From NCBI GenBank assembly GCA_964035015.1, contig OZ036006.1:8345451-8409450 (forward strand): a stretch of 64,000 nt of DNA. Direction: 5' to 3'. Shown here piece by piece: positions 12,901 through 27,900 of the stretch. The notes under the pieces were generated by a model. It saw only the letters and a program-made list of their open reading frames with translations, ran no database searches and was not told the DNA's origin. The DNA is from Corallium rubrum (Eukaryota; Cnidaria; Anthozoa; Scleralcyonacea; Coralliidae). Position numbers and translations under genes: made by a program. Position 1 is the stretch's first letter, and each line of letters opens with the position of its first letter.

Positions 12901-15900
12901 TTTCAAAAAATCAACAAAAATATTTTTAGCTAAAATACAGCCTTCTCGTTTTCACAGAACCTTTAAAGCGACTTTATTTAACCGTTTTTGACACTAATTC
13001 AAACGTTTCAAAAGTGACCAAAATCAGTCAGAAAGTAAAGGCTAACCCCTTTACTTTTTTTTTTCCCGATTTTTTTCAAAAAATCAAAATTATTTTTAGC
13101 CAAAATACAGCCTTCTCCTTTTCACAGAAGGTTTAAAACGACTTTATTTAATCGTTTTTGACCCTAACTCAAAAGTTTCAAAAGTGACCAAAATCGGTCA
13201 AAAAGTAAAGGCTAACCCCTTTACTTTTTTTTCCGGATTTTTTTTCAAAAAATCCAAAAAATTATTTTTAGCCAAAATACAGCCTTCTCCTTTTCACAGA
13301 AGGTTTAAAACGACCTTTATTTAACCGTTTTTGACCCTAACTCAAAAGTTTCAAAAGTGACCAAAATCGGTCAAAAAGTAAAGGCTAACCCCTTTACTTT
13401 TTTTTCCGGATAAAACGCCTTTATTTAACCGTTTTTTGAACCCTAACTCATCACTTTCAAAAGTGACCAAAAATCGGTCAAAAAGTAAAGGCTAACCCCT
13501 TTACTTTTTTTTTTCCCGGATTTTTTTCAAAAAATTTAAAAAAAATATTTTTAGCCAAAATACAGCCTTCTCCTTTTCACAGAAGGTTTAAAACGACTTT
13601 ATTTAACCGTTTTTGACCCTAACTGAAAAGTTTCAAAAGTGACCAAAATCGGTCAAAAAGTAAAGGCTAACCCCTTTACTTTTTTTTTCCGGATTTTTTT
13701 CAAAAAATCAAAAAAAATATTTTTAGCCAAAATACAGCCTTCTCCTTTTCACAGAAGGTTTAAAACGCCTTTATTTAACCGTTTTTGACCCTAACTCAAA
13801 AGTTTCAAAAGTGACCAAAATCGGTCAAAAAGTAAAGGCTAACCCCTTTACTTTTTTTTTCCGGATTTTTTTCAAAAAATCCAAAAAAATATTTTTAGCC
13901 AAAATACAGCCTTCTCCTTTTCACAGATGGTTTAAAACACCTTTATTTAATCGTTTTTGACCCTAACTCAACACTTTCAAAAGTGACCAAAATCGGTCAA
14001 AAAGTAAAGGCTAACCCCTTTACTTTTTTTTTCCGGATAAAACGCCTTTATTTAACCGTTTTTGACCCTAACTCATCACTTTCAAAAGTGACCCAAATCG
14101 CTCAAAAAGTAAAGGCTAACCCCTTTACTTTTTTCCCGGATTTTTTTCAAAAAATCTAAAAAAATATTTTTAGCCAAAATACAGCCTTCTCCTTTTCACA
14201 GAAGGTTTAAAACGCCTTTATTTAACCGTTTTTGACCCTAAATGAAAAGTTTCAAAAGTGACCAAAATCGGTCAAAAAGTAAAGGCTAACCCCTTTACTT
14301 TTTTTTTCCGGATTTTTTTCAAAAATCCAAAAAAATATTTTTAGCCAAAATACAAGCTTCTCGTTTTCACAGATGGTCTAAAACGACCTTATTTAACCGT
14401 TTTTGACCCTAACTCATAAGTTTCAAAGTGACCAAAATCGCTCAAAAAAGTAAAGGCTAACCCCTTTACTTTTTTTTCCCAGTAAAACGCCTTTATTTAA
14501 CCGTTTTTGACCCTAACTCATCACTTTCAAAAGTGACCAAAATCGGTCAAAAAGTAAAGGCTAACCCGTTTACTTTTTTTTTCGGTTTTTTTTTCCAAAA
14601 ATCAAAAAAATTTTTTTTAGCCAAAATACAGCTTTCTCGTTTTCACAGAAGGTTTAAAACGACCTTATTTAACCGTTTTTGACCCTAACTGAAAAGTTTC
14701 AAAAGTGACCAAAATCGGTCAAAAAGTAAAGGCTAACCCCTTTACTTTTTTTTTTCCAGATAAAACGCCTTTATTTAACCGTTTTTGACCCTAACTCATC
14801 ACTTTCAAAAGTGACCAAAATCGGTCAAAAAGTAAAGGCTAACCCCTTTACTTTTTTTTTCCGGATTTTTTTCAAAAAATCAAAAAAAATATTTTTAGCC
14901 AAAATACAGCCTTCTCGTTTTCACAGAAGGTTTAAAACGACTTTATCTAACCGTTTTTGACCCTAACTCAAAAGTTTCAAAAGTGACCAAAATCGGTCAA
15001 AAAGTAAAGGCTAACCCCTTTACTTTTTTTTCCAAAAAATATTTTTAACCAAAATACAGCCTTCTCGTTTTCACAGAACGTTTAAAACGACTTTATCTAA
15101 CCGTTTTTGTTTTGACCCTAATTCAACACTTTCAAAAGTGACCAAAATCGCTCAAAAAGTAAAGGCTAACCCCTTTACTTTTTTTTCCCGGATTTTTTCA
15201 AAAAATCTAAAAAAAATATTTTTAGCCAAAATACAGCCTTCTCCTTTTCACAGAAGGTTTAAAACGCCTTTATTTAACCGTTTTTGACCCTAAATGAAAA
15301 GTTTCAAAAGTGACCAAAATCGGTCAAAAAGTAAAGGCTAACCCCTTTACTTTTTTTTCCGGATTTTTTTTCAAAAAATCCAAAAAATATTTTTAGCCAA
15401 AATACAAGCCTTCTCGTTTTCACAGAAGGTTTTTTATTTAACCGTTTTTGACCCTAACTCAAAAGTTTCAAAAGTGACCAAAATTCAAAAATACTTTTTT
15501 TTTCGGATTTTTTTCCGAAAACCAAAAAATTATTTTTAGCCAAAATACAGCCTTCTCCTTTTCACAGAAGGTTTAAAACGCCTTTATTTAACCGTTTTTG
15601 ACCCTAACTGAAAAGTTTCAAAAGTGACCAAAATCGGTCAAAAAGTAAAGGCTAACCCCTTTACTTTTTTTTCCTAGATTTTTTTCAAAAAATTAAAGCA
15701 AATATTTTTATCCGAAATACAGCCTTCTCCTTTTCACAGATGGCCTAAAACGACTTTATTTAACCGTTTTTTCCCCCTAACTCAAAAGTTTCAAAAGTGA
15801 CCAAAATCGGTCAAAAAGTAAAGGCTAACCCCTTTACTTTTTTTTTCCGGATTTTTTTCAAAAAATAAAAAAAAACCTTTTTAGCCAAAATACAGCCTTC

Positions 15901-18900
15901 TCCTTTTCACAGAAGGTCTAAAACAACTTTATTTAACTCTTTTTCACCCTAACTGAAAAGTTTCAAAAGTGACCAAAATCGGTCAAAAAGTAAAGGCTAA
16001 CCCCTTTACTTTTTTTTTCCGGATTTTTTTAAAAAATCCAAAAAAATATTTTTAGCCAAAATACAGCCTTCTCCTTTTCACAGAACGTCTAAAACGCCTT
16101 TATTTAACCGTTTTTGACCCTAATTCAACACTTTCAAAAGTGACCAAAATCGGTCAAAAAGTAAAGGCTAACCCCTTTACTTTTTTTTCCGGATTTTTTT
16201 CAAAAAATCAAAAAAAATATTTTTAGCCAAAATACAGCCTTCTCCTTTTCACAGAAGGTCTAAAACGACTTTATTTAACCGTTTTTGACCCTAACTGAAA
16301 AGTTTCAAAAGTGACCAAAATCGGTCAAAAAGTAAAGGCTAACCCCTTTACTTTTTTTTTCCGGATTTTTTTCAAAAAATCAAAAACAAAATATTTTTAG
16401 CCAAAATACAGCCTTCTCCTTTTCACAGATGGTCTAAAACGACTTTATTTAACCGTTTTTTGACCCTAACTCATAAGTTTCAAAGTGACCAAAATCGGTC
16501 AAAAAGTAAAGGCTAACCCCTTTACTTTTTTTTCCCGGTAAAACGCCTTTATTTAACCGTTTTTGACCCTAACTCATCACTTTCAAAAGTGACCAAAATC
16601 GGTCAAAAAGTAAAGGCTAACCCCTTTACTTTTTTTTTCCGTTTTTTTTTCAAAAAATCCAAAAAAATTTTTTAGCCAAAATACAGCTTTCTCGTTTTCA
16701 CAGAAGGTTTAAAACGACCTTATTTAACCGTTTTTGACCCTAACTGAAAAGTTTCAAAAGTGACCAAAATCGGTCAAAAAGTTAAGGCTAACCCCTTTAC
16801 TTTTTTTCCGGATAAAACGCCTTTATTTAACCGTTTTTGACCCTAACTCATCACTTTCAAAAGTGACCAAAATCGGTCAAAAAGTAAAGGCTAACCCCTT
16901 TACTTTTTTTTTCCGGATTTTTTTCAAAAAATCCAAAAAAATATTTTTAGCCGAAATACAGCCTTCTCGTTTTCACAGAACGTTTAAAACGACTTTATCT
17001 AACCGTTTTTGACCCTAATTCAACACTTTCAAAAGTGACCAAAATCGCTCAAAAAGTAAAGGCTAACCCCTTTACTTTTTTCTTCCAGATGTTTTTCAAA
17101 AAATCCAAAAAAATTTTTTTTTAGCCAAAATACAGCCTTCTCCTTTTCACAGAAGGTTTAAAACGCCTTTATTTAACCGTTTTTGACCCTAACTCATAAG
17201 TTTCAAAAGTGACCAAAATCGGTCAAAAAGTAAAGGCTAACCCCTTTACTTTTTTTCCGGATTTTTTTCAAAAAATCGAAACAAATATTTTTAGCCGAAA
17301 TACAGCCTTCTCGTTTTCACAGAACGTTTAAAACGACTTTATCTAACCGTTTTTGACCCTAATTCAACACTTTCAAAAGTGACCAAAATCGCTCAAAAAG
17401 TAAAGGCTAACCCCTTTACTTTTTTCTTCCAGATGTTTTTCAAAAAATCCAAAAAAAATTTTTTTAGCCAAAATACAGCCTTCTCCTTTTCACAGAAGGT
17501 TTAAAACGACTTCCTTTAATCGTTTTTGACCCTAACTCAAAAGTTTCAAAAGTGACCAAAATCGGTCAAAAAGTAAAAGGCTAACCCCTTTACTTTTTTT
17601 TCCGGATTTTTTTCAAAAAATCCAAAGAAATATTTTTAGCCAAAATACAGCCTTCTCCTTTTCACAGAAGGTTTAAAACGACTTTATTTAACCGTTTTTG
17701 ACCCTAACTCAAAAGTTTCAAAAGTGACCAAAATCGGTCAAAAAGTAAAGGCTAACCCCTTTACTTTTTTTTCCGGATAAAACGCCTTTATTTAACCATT
17801 TTTAACCCTAACTCATCACTTTCAAAAGTGACCAAAATCGGCAAAAAGTAAAGGCTAACCCCTTTACTTTTTTTCCCGGATTTTTTTCAAAAAATCTAAA
17901 AAAATATTTTTAGCCAAAATACAGCCTTCTCGTTTTCACAGAAGGTTTAAAACGCCTTTATTTAACCGTTTTTGACCGTAACTGAAAAGTTTCAAAAGTG
18001 ACCAAAATCGGTCAAAAAGTAAAGGCTAACCCCTTTACTTTTTTTTCCGGATTTTTTTCAAAAAATCCAAAAAAAAATTTTAGCCAAAATACAGCCTTCT
18101 CCTTTTCACAGAAGGTTTAAAACGCCTTTATTTAACCGTTTTTGACCCTAACTCATAAGTTTCAAAAGTGACCAAAATCGGTCAAAAAGTAAAGGCTAAC
18201 CCCTTACTTTTTTTTTCCGGATTTTTTTCAGAAAATCCAAAAAATTATTTTTAGCCAAAATACAGCCTTCTCCTTTTCACAGAAGGTTTAAAACGCCTTT
18301 ATTTAACCGTTTTTGATCCTAACTCAACACTTTCAAAAGTGACCAAAATCGGTCAAAAAGTAAAGGCTAACCCCTTTACTTTTTTTTCCGGATAAAACGC
18401 CTTTATTTAACCGTTTTTGACCCTAACTCATCACTTTCAAAAGTGACCCAAATCGCTCAAAAAGTAAAGGCTAACCCCTTTACTTTTTTTCCCGGATTTT
18501 TTTCAAAAAATCTAAAAAAATATTTTTAGCCAAAATACAGCCTTCTCCTTTTCACAGGTTTAAAACGCCTTTATTTAACCGTTTTTGACCCTAAATGAAA
18601 AGTTTCAAAAGTGACCAAAATCGGTCAAAAAGTAAAGGCTAACCCCTTTACTTTTTTTTTCCGGATTTTTTTTTCAAAAAATCCAAAAAAATATTTTTAG
18701 CCAAAATACAAGCTTCTCGTTTTCACAGATGGTCTAAAACGACCTTATTTAACCGTTTTTGACCCTAACTCATAAGTTTCAAAGTGACCAAAATCGCTCA
18801 AAAAGTAAAGGCTAACCCCTTTACTTTTTTTTCCCGGTAAAACGCCTTTATTTAACCGTTTTTGACCCTAACTCATCACTTTCAAAAGTGACCAAAATCG

Positions 18901-21900
18901 GTCAAAAAGTAAAGGCTAACCCGTTTACTTTTTTTTTCCGGTTTTTTTTCCAAAAATCAAAAAAAATTTTTTTTAGCCAAAATACAGCTTTCTCGTTTTC
19001 ACAGAAGGTTTAAAACGACCTTATTTAACCGTTTTTGACCCTAACTGAAAAGTTTCAAAAGTGACCAAAATCGGTCAAAAAGTAAAGGCTAACCCCTTTA
19101 CTTTTTTTTCCGGATAAAACGCCTTTATTTAACCGTTTTTGACCCTAACTCATCACTTTCAAAAGTGACCAAAATCGGTCAAAAAGTAAAGGCTAACCCC
19201 TTTACTTTTTTTTTCCGGATTTTTTCAAAAAATAAAAAAAAACTTTTTAGCCAAAATACAGCCTTCTCGTTTTCACAGAAGGTTTAAAACGACTTTATCT
19301 AACCGTTTTTGACCCTAAATGAAAAGTTTCAAAAGTGACCAAAATCGGTCAAAAAGTAAAGGCTAACCCCTTTACTTTTTTTTTCCAAAAAAATATTTTT
19401 AGCCGAAATACAGCCTTCTCGTTTTCACAGAACGTTTAAAACGACTTTATCTAACCGTTTTTGACCCTAATTCAACACTTTCAAAAGTGACCAAAATCGC
19501 TCAAAAAGTGAAGGCTAACCCCTTTCCTCTTTTTTTCCCGGATTTTTTTGAAAAAATCCAAGAAAATATTTTTAGCCAAAATACAGCCTTCTCCTTTTCA
19601 CAGAAGGTTTAAAACGCCTTTATTTAACCGTTTTTGACCCTAAATGAAAAGTTTCAAAAGTGACCAAAATCGGTCAAAAAGTAAAGGCTAACCCCCTTAC
19701 TTTTTTTTTCCGGATTTTTTTCAGAAAATCCAAAAATTATTTTTAGCCAAAATACAGCCTTCTCCTTTTTACAGAAGGTTTAAAACGCCTTTATTTAACC
19801 GTTTTTGATCCTAACTCAACACTTTCAAAAGTGACCAAAATCGGTCAAAAAGTAAAGGCTAACCCCTTTACTTTTTTTTTCCGGATAAAACGCCTTTATT
19901 TAACCGTTTTTAACCCTAACTCATCACTTTCAAAAGTGACCAAAATCGGTCAAAAAGTAAAGGCTAACCCCTTTACTTTTTTTTTCCGGATTTTTTTCAA
20001 AAAATCAAAAAAAATATTTTTAGCCAAAATACAGCCTTCTCCTTTTCACAGAAGGTTTAAAACGACTTTATTTAACCGTTTTTGACCCTAACTGAAAAGT
20101 TTCAAAAGTGACCAAAATCGGTCAAAAAGTAAAGGCTAACCCCTTTACTTTTTTTTTTCCGGATAAAACGCCTTTATTTAACCGTTTTTGACCCTAACTC
20201 ATCACTTTCAAAAGTGACCAAAATCGGTCAAAAAGTAAAGGCTAACCCCTTTACTTTTTTTTTCCGGATTTTTTTCAAAAAATAAAAAAAAACTTTTTAG
20301 CCAAGATACAGCCTTCTCCTTTTCACCGAAGGTTTAAAACGACTTTATTTAACCGTTTTTGACCCTAACTGAAAAGTTTCAAAAGTGACCAAAATCGGTC
20401 AAAAAGTAAAGGCTAACCCCTTTACTTTTTTTTTTCCGGATTTTTTTCAAAAAATGAAAAAAAAATTTTTTTAGCCAAAATACAGCCTTCTCCTTTTCAC
20501 AGAAGGTTTAAAACGACTTTATTTAACCGTTTTTGACCCTAACTCAAAAGTTTCAAAAGTGACCAAAATCGGTCAAAAAGTAAAGGCTAACCCCTTTACT
20601 TTTTTTTTCCGGATTTTTTTCAAAAAATAAAAAAAATATATTTTTAGCCAAGATACAGCCTTCTCCTTTTCACAGAAGGTTTAAAACGACTTTATTTAAC
20701 CGTTTTTGACCCTAAATGAAAAGTTTCAAAAGTGACCAAAATCGGTCAAAAAGTAAAGGCTAACCCCTTTACTTTTTTTTTCCGGATTTTTTTCAAAAAA
20801 TCCAAAAAAAAATTTTTTAGCCAAAATACAGCCTTCTCCTTTTCACAGAAGGTTTAAAACGACTTTATTTAACCGTTTTTGACCCTAACTCAAAAGTTTC
20901 AAAAGTGACCAAAATCGGTCAAAAAGTAAAGGCTAACCCCTTTACTTTTTTTTCCGGATTTTTTTCAAAAAATCAGAAAAAAATATTTTTAGCCAAAATA
21001 CAGCCTTCTCCTTTTCACAGAAGGTTTAAAACGCCTTTATTTAACCGTTTTTGATCCTAACTCAACACTTTCAAAAGTGACCAAAATCGGTCAAAAAGTA
21101 AAGGCTAACCCCTTTACTTTTTTTTTCCGGATAAAACGCCTTTATTTAACCGTTTTTGACCCTAACTCATCACTTTCAAAAGTGACCCAAATCGCTCAAA
21201 AAGTAAAGGCTAACCCCTTTACTTTTTTTCCCGGATTTTTTTCAAAAAATCTAAAAAAATATTTTTAGCCAAAATACAGCCTTCTCCTTTTCACAGGTTT
21301 AAAACGCCTTTATTTAACCGTTTTTGACCCTAAATCAAAAGTTTCAAAAGTGACCAAAATCGGTCAAAAAGTAAAGGCTAACCCCTTTACTTTTTTTTCC
21401 GGATTTTTTTCAAAAAATCCAAAAAAATATTTTTAGCCAAAATACAGGCTTCTCCTTTTCACAGAAGGTTTAAAACGACTTTATTTAACCGTTTTTGACC
21501 CTAACTCAAAAGTTTCAAAAGTGACCAAAATCGGTCAAAAAGTAAAGGCTAACCCCTTTACTTTTTTTTCCGGATAAAACGCCTTTATTTAACCGTTTTT
21601 GACCCTAACTCATCACTTTCAAAAGTGACCCAAATCGCTCAAAAAGTAAAGGCTAACCCCTTTACTTTTTTTCCCGGATTTTTTTCAAAAAATCTAAAAA
21701 AATATTTTTAGCCAAAATACAGCCTTCTCCTTTTCACAGGTTTAAAACGCCTTTATTTAACCGTTTTTGACCCTAAATGAAAAGTTTCAAAAGTGACCAA
21801 AATCGGTCAAAAAGTAAAGGCTAACCCCTTTACTTTTTTTTTCCGGATTTTTTTTCAAAAAATCCAAAAAAATATTTTTAGCTAAAATACATTCTTCTCC

Positions 21901-24900
21901 TTTTCACAGAATGTCTAAAACGACTTTATTTCACCGTTTTTGACCCTAACTCAAAAGTTTCAAAAGTGACCAAAATCGCTCAAAAAGTAAAGGCTAACCC
22001 CTTTACTTTTTTTTCCCGGTAAAACGCCTTTATTTAACCGTTTTTGACCCTAACTCATCACTTTCAAAAGTGACCAAAATCGGTCAAAAAGTAAAGGCTA
22101 ACCCGTTTACTTTTTTTTTCCGGTTTTTTTTCCAAAAATCAAAAAAAATTTTTTTTAGCCAAAATACAGCCTTCTCGTTTTCACAGATGGTTTAAAACGA
22201 CTTTATTTAACCGTTTTTGACCCTAACTGAAAAGTTTCAAAAGTGACCAAAATCGGTCAAAAAGTAAAGGCTAACCCCTTTACTTTTTTTTCCGGATAAA
22301 ACGCCTTTATTTAACCGTTTTTGACCCTAACTCATCACTTTCAAAAGTGACCAAAATCGGTCAAAAAGTAAAGGCTAACCCCTTTACTTTTTTTTTCCGG
22401 ATTTTTTTCAAAAAATAAAAAAAAACTTTTTAGCCAAAATACAGCCTTCTCGTTTTCACAGAAGGTTTAAAACGACTTTATCTAACCGTTTTTGACCCTA
22501 AATGAAAAGTTTCAAAAGTGACCAAAATCGGTCAAAAAGTAAAGGCTAACCCCTTTACTTTTTTTTCCAAAAAAATATTTTTAGCCGAAATACAGCCTTC
22601 TCGTTTTCACAGAACGTTTAAAACGACTTTATCTAACCGTTTTTGACCCTAATTCAACACTTTCAAAAGTGACCAAAATCGCTCAAAAAGTAAAGGCTAA
22701 CCCCTTTACTTTTTTTCCCGGATTTTTTTCAAAAAATCTAAAAAAATATTTTTAGCCAAAATACAGCCTTCTCCTTTTCACAGAAGGTTTAAAACGCCTT
22801 TATTTAACCGTTTTTGACCCTAAATGAAAAGTTTCAAAAGTGACCAAAATCGGTCAAAAAGTAAAGGCTAACCCCTTTACTTTTTTTTTCCGGATTTTTT
22901 TCAAAATATCATAAAAAATATATTTTATCCAAAATACAAGCTTCTCGTTTTCACAGATGGTCTAAAACGACCTTATTTAACCGTTTTTGACCCTAACTCA
23001 TAAGTTTCAAAGTGACCAAAATCGCTCAAAAAGTAAAGGCTAACCCCTTTACTTTTTTTTCCCGGTAAAACGCCTTTATTTAACCGCTTTTGACCCTAAC
23101 TCATCACTTTCAAAAGTGACCAAAATCGGTCAAAAAGTAAAGGCTAACCCGTTTACTTTTTTTTCCGGGTTTTTTTCCAAAAATCAAAAAAAAATTTTTT
23201 AGCCAAAATACAGCCTTCTCGTTTTCACAGATGGTTTAAAACGACTTTATTTAACCGTTTTTGACCCTAACTGAAAAGTTTCAAAAGTGACCAAAATCGG
23301 TCAAAAAGTAAAGGCTAACCCCTTTACTTTTTTTTTCCGGATAAAACGCCTTTATTTAACCGTTTTTGACCCTAACTCATCACTTTCAAAAGTGACCAAA
23401 ATCGGTCAAAAAGTAAAGGCTAACCCCTTTACTTTTTTTTTTCCGGATTTTTTTCAAAAAATAAAAAAAAACTTTTTAGCCAAAATACAGCCTTCTCCTT
23501 TTCACAGAACGTTTAAAACGACTTTATTTAACCGTTTTTGACCGTAACTGAAAAGTTTCAAAAGTGACCAAAATCGGTCAAAAAGTAAAGGCTAACCCCT
23601 TTACTTTTTTTTTCCGGATTGTTTTCAAAAAATCCAAAAAAATATTTTTAGCCAAAATACAGCCTTCTCCTTTTCACAGAAGGTTTAAAACGACTTTATT
23701 TAACCGTTTTTGACCCTAACTCAAAAGTTTCAAAAGTGACCAAAATCGGTCAAAAAGTAAAGGCTAACCCCTTTACTTTTTTTTTCGGATTTTTTTCAGA
23801 AAATCCAAAAAATTATTTTTAGCCAAAATACAGCCTTCTCCTTTTCACAGAAGGTTTAAAACGCCTTTATTTAACCGTTTTTGATCCTAACTCAACACTT
23901 TCAAAAGTGACCAAAATCGGTCAAAAAGTAAAGGCTAACCCCTTTACTTTTTTTTCCGGATAAAACGCCTTTATTTAACCGTTTTTGACCCTAACTCATC
24001 ACTTTCAAAAGTGACCCAAATCGCTCAAAAAGTAAAGGCTAACCCCTTTACTTTTTTTCCCGGATTTTTTCAAAAAATCTAAAAAAATATTTTTAGCCAA
24101 AATACAGCCTTCTCCTTTTCACAGGTTTAAAACGCCTTTATTTAACCGTTTTTGACCCTAAATGAAAAGTTTCAAAAGTGACCAAAATCGGTCAAAAAGT
24201 AAAGGCTAACCCCTTTACTTTTTTTTTCCGGATTTTTTTTCAAAAAATCCAAAAAAATATTTTTAGCCAAAATACAAGCTTCTCGTTTTCACAGATGGTC
24301 TAAAACGACCTTATTTAACCGTTTTTGACCCTAACTCATAAGTTTCAAAGTGACCAAAATCGGTAAAAAAGTAAAGGCTAACCCCTTTACTTTTTTTTCC
24401 CGGTAAAACGCCTTTATTTAACCGTTTTTGACCCTAACTCATCACTTTCAAAAGTGACCAAAATCGGTCAAAAAGTAAAGGCTAACCCCTTTACTTTTTT
24501 TTTCCGTTTTTTTTTCCAAAAATCAAAAAAAATTTTTTAGCCAAAATACAGCCTTCTCGTTTTCACAGGTTTAAAACGACCTTATTTAACCATTTTTGAG
24601 CCTAACTGAAAAGTTTCAAAAGTGACCAAAATCGGTCAAAAAGTAAAGGCTAACCCCTTTACTTTTTTTTTCCGGATAAAACGCCTTTATTTAACCGTTT
24701 TTGACCCTAACTCATCACTTTCAAAAGTGACCAAAATCGGTCAAAAAGTAAAGGCTAACCCCTTTACTTTTTTTTCCGGATTTTTTTCAAAAAATAAAAA
24801 AAAACTTTTTAGCCAAAATACAGCCTTCTCGTTTTCACAGAAGGTTTAAAACGACCTTATTTAACCGTTTTTGACCCTAACTGAAAAGTTTCAAAAGTGA

Positions 24901-27900
24901 CCAAAATCGGTCAAAAAGTAAAGGCTAACAAGAAAAATAAAATATATTTTTAGCCAAAATACAGCCTTCTCCTTTTCACAGAAGGTTTGAAACGCCTCTA
25001 TTTAACCGTTTTTCACCCTAATTCAACACTTTCAAAAGTGACCAAAAACGGTCAAAAAGTAAAGGCTAACCCCTTTACTTTTTTTTTCCCGGATTTTTTT
25101 CAAAAAATCAAAAAAAATATTTTTAGCCAAAATACAGCCTTCTCCTTTTCACAGAAGGTTTAAAACGACTTTATTTAACCGTTTTTGACCCTAAATGAAA
25201 AGTTTCAAAAGTGACCAAAATCGGTCAAAAAGTAAAGGCTAACCCCCTTACTTTTTTTCCGGATTTTTTTTCAGAAAATCCAAAAAATTATTTTTAGCCA
25301 AAATACAGCCTTCTCCTTTTTACAGAAGGTTTAAAACGCCTTTATTTAACCGTTTTTGATCCTAACTCAACACTTTCAAAAGTGACCAAAATCGGTCAAA
25401 AAGTAAAGGCTAACCCCTTTACTTTTTTTTTCCGGATAAAACGCCTTTATTTAACCGTTTTTAACCCTAACTCATCACTTTCAAAAGTGACCAAAATCGG
25501 TCAAAAAGTAAAGGCTAACCCCTTTACTTTTTTCCCGGATTTTTTTCAAAAAATCTAAAAAAATATTTTTAGCCAAAATACAGCCTTCTCGTTTTCACAG
25601 AAGGTTTAAAACGCCTTTATTTAACCGTTTTTGACCGTAACTGAAAAGTTTCAAAAGTGACCAAAATCGGTCAAAAAGTAAAGGCTAACCCCTTTACTTT
25701 TTTTTTCCGGATAAAACGCCTTTATTTAACCGTTTTTGACCCTAACTCATCACTTTCAAAAGTGACCAAAATCGGTCAAAAAGTAAAGGCTAACCCCTTT
25801 ACTTTTTTTTTCCGGATTTTTTTCAAAAAATAAAAAAAAACTTTTTAGCCAAAATACAGCCTTCTCGTTTTCACAGAAGGTTTAAAACGACTTTATCTAA
25901 CCGTTTTTGACCCTAAATGAAAAGTTTCAAAAGTGACCAAAATCGGTCAAAAAGTAAAGGCTAACCCCTTTACTTTTTTTTTCGGATTTTTTTTCAAAAA
26001 ATCGAAAAAAAATTTTTTTTAGCCAAAATACAGCCTTCTCCTTTTCACAGAAGGTTTAAAACGACTTTATCTAACCGTTTTTGACCCTAACTCAAAAGTT
26101 TCAAAAGTGACGAAAATCGGTCAAAAAGTAAAGGCTAACCCCTTTACTTTTTTTTCCGGATTTTTTTCAAAAAATAAAAAAAAATATTTTTAGCCAAAAT
26201 ACAGCCTTCTCCTTTTCACAGAAGGTTTAAAACGACTTTATCTAACCGTTTTTGACCCTAACTGAAAAGTTTCAAAAGTGACCAAAATCGGTCAAAAAGT
26301 AAAGGCTAACCCCTTTACTTTTTTTCCGGATTTTTTTAAAAAAATCAAAAAAATTTTTTTTAGCCAAAATACAGCCTTCTCCTTTTCACAGAAGGTTTAA
26401 AACGCCTTTATTTAACCGTTTTTGACCCTAACTCATAAGTTTCAAAAGTGACCAAAATCGGTCAAAAAGTAAAGGCTAACCCCCTTACTTTTTTTTCCGG
26501 ATTTTTTCAGAAAATCCAAAAAATTATTTTTAGCCAAAATACAGCCTTCTCCTTTTCACAGAAGGTTTAAAACGCCTTTATTTAACCGTTTTTGACCCTA
26601 ACTCATAAGTTTCAAAAGTGACCAAAATCGGTCAAAAAGTAAAGGCTAACCCCTTTACTTTTTTTTTCCGGATAAAACGCCTTTATTTAACCGTTTTTGA
26701 CCCTAACTCATCACTTTCAAAAGTGACCCAAATCGCTCAAAAAGTAAAGGCTAACCCCTTTACTTTTTTTCCCGGATTTTTTTCAAAAAATTAAAAAAAT
26801 ATTTTTAGCCAAAATACAGCCTTCTCCTTTTCACAGGTTTAAAACGACTTTATTTAACCGTTTTTGACCCTAAATGAAAAGTTTCAAAAGTGACCAAAAT
26901 CGGTCAAAAAGTAAAGGCTAACCCCTTTACTTTTTTTTTCCGGATTTTTTTCAAAAAATCCAAAAAAATATTTTTAGCCAAAATACAGCCTTCCTTTTCA
27001 CAGAAGGTTTAAAACGACTTTATTTAATCGTTTTTGACCCTAACTCAAAAGTTTCAAAAGTGACCAAAATCGGTCAAAAAGTAAAGGCTAACCCCTTTAC
27101 TTTTTTTTTCCGGATAAAACGCCTTTATTTAACCGTTTTTGACCCTAACTCATCACTTTCAAAAGTGACCCAAATCGCTCAAAAAGTAAAGGCTAACCCC
27201 TTTACTTTTTTTCCCGGATTTTTTTCAAAAAATCTAAAAAAATATTTTTAGCCAAAATACAGCCTTCTCCTTTTCACAGGTTTAAAACGCCTTTATTTAA
27301 CCGTTTTTGACCCTAAATGAAAAGTTTCAAAAGTGACCAAAATCGGTCAAAAAGTAAAGGCTAACCCCTTTACTTTTTTTTTCCGGATTTTTTTCAAAAA
27401 ATCCAAAAAAATATTTTTAGCCAAAATACAAGCTTCTCGTTTTCACAGATGGTCTAAAACGACCTTATTTAACCGTTTTTGACCCTAACTCATAAGTTTC
27501 AAAGTGACCAAAATCGCTCAAAAAGTAAAGGCTAACCCCTTTACTTTTTTTTCCCGGTAAAACGCCTTTATTTAACCGTTTTTGACCCTAACTCATCACT
27601 TTCAAAAGTGACCAAAATCGGTCAAAAAGTAAAGGCTAACCCCTTTACTTTTTTTTTCCGTTTTTTTTTCCAAAAATCCAAAAAAAATTTTTTTAGCCAA
27701 AATACAGCTTTCTCGTTTTCACAGAAGGTTTAAAACGACCTTATTTAACCGTTTTTGACCCTAACTGAAAAGTTTCAAAAGTGACCAAAATCGGTCAAAA
27801 AGTAAAGGCTAACCCCTTTACTTTTTTTTTCCGGATAAAACGCCTTTATTTAACCGTTTTTGACCCTAACTCATCACTTTCAAAAGTGACCAAAATCGGT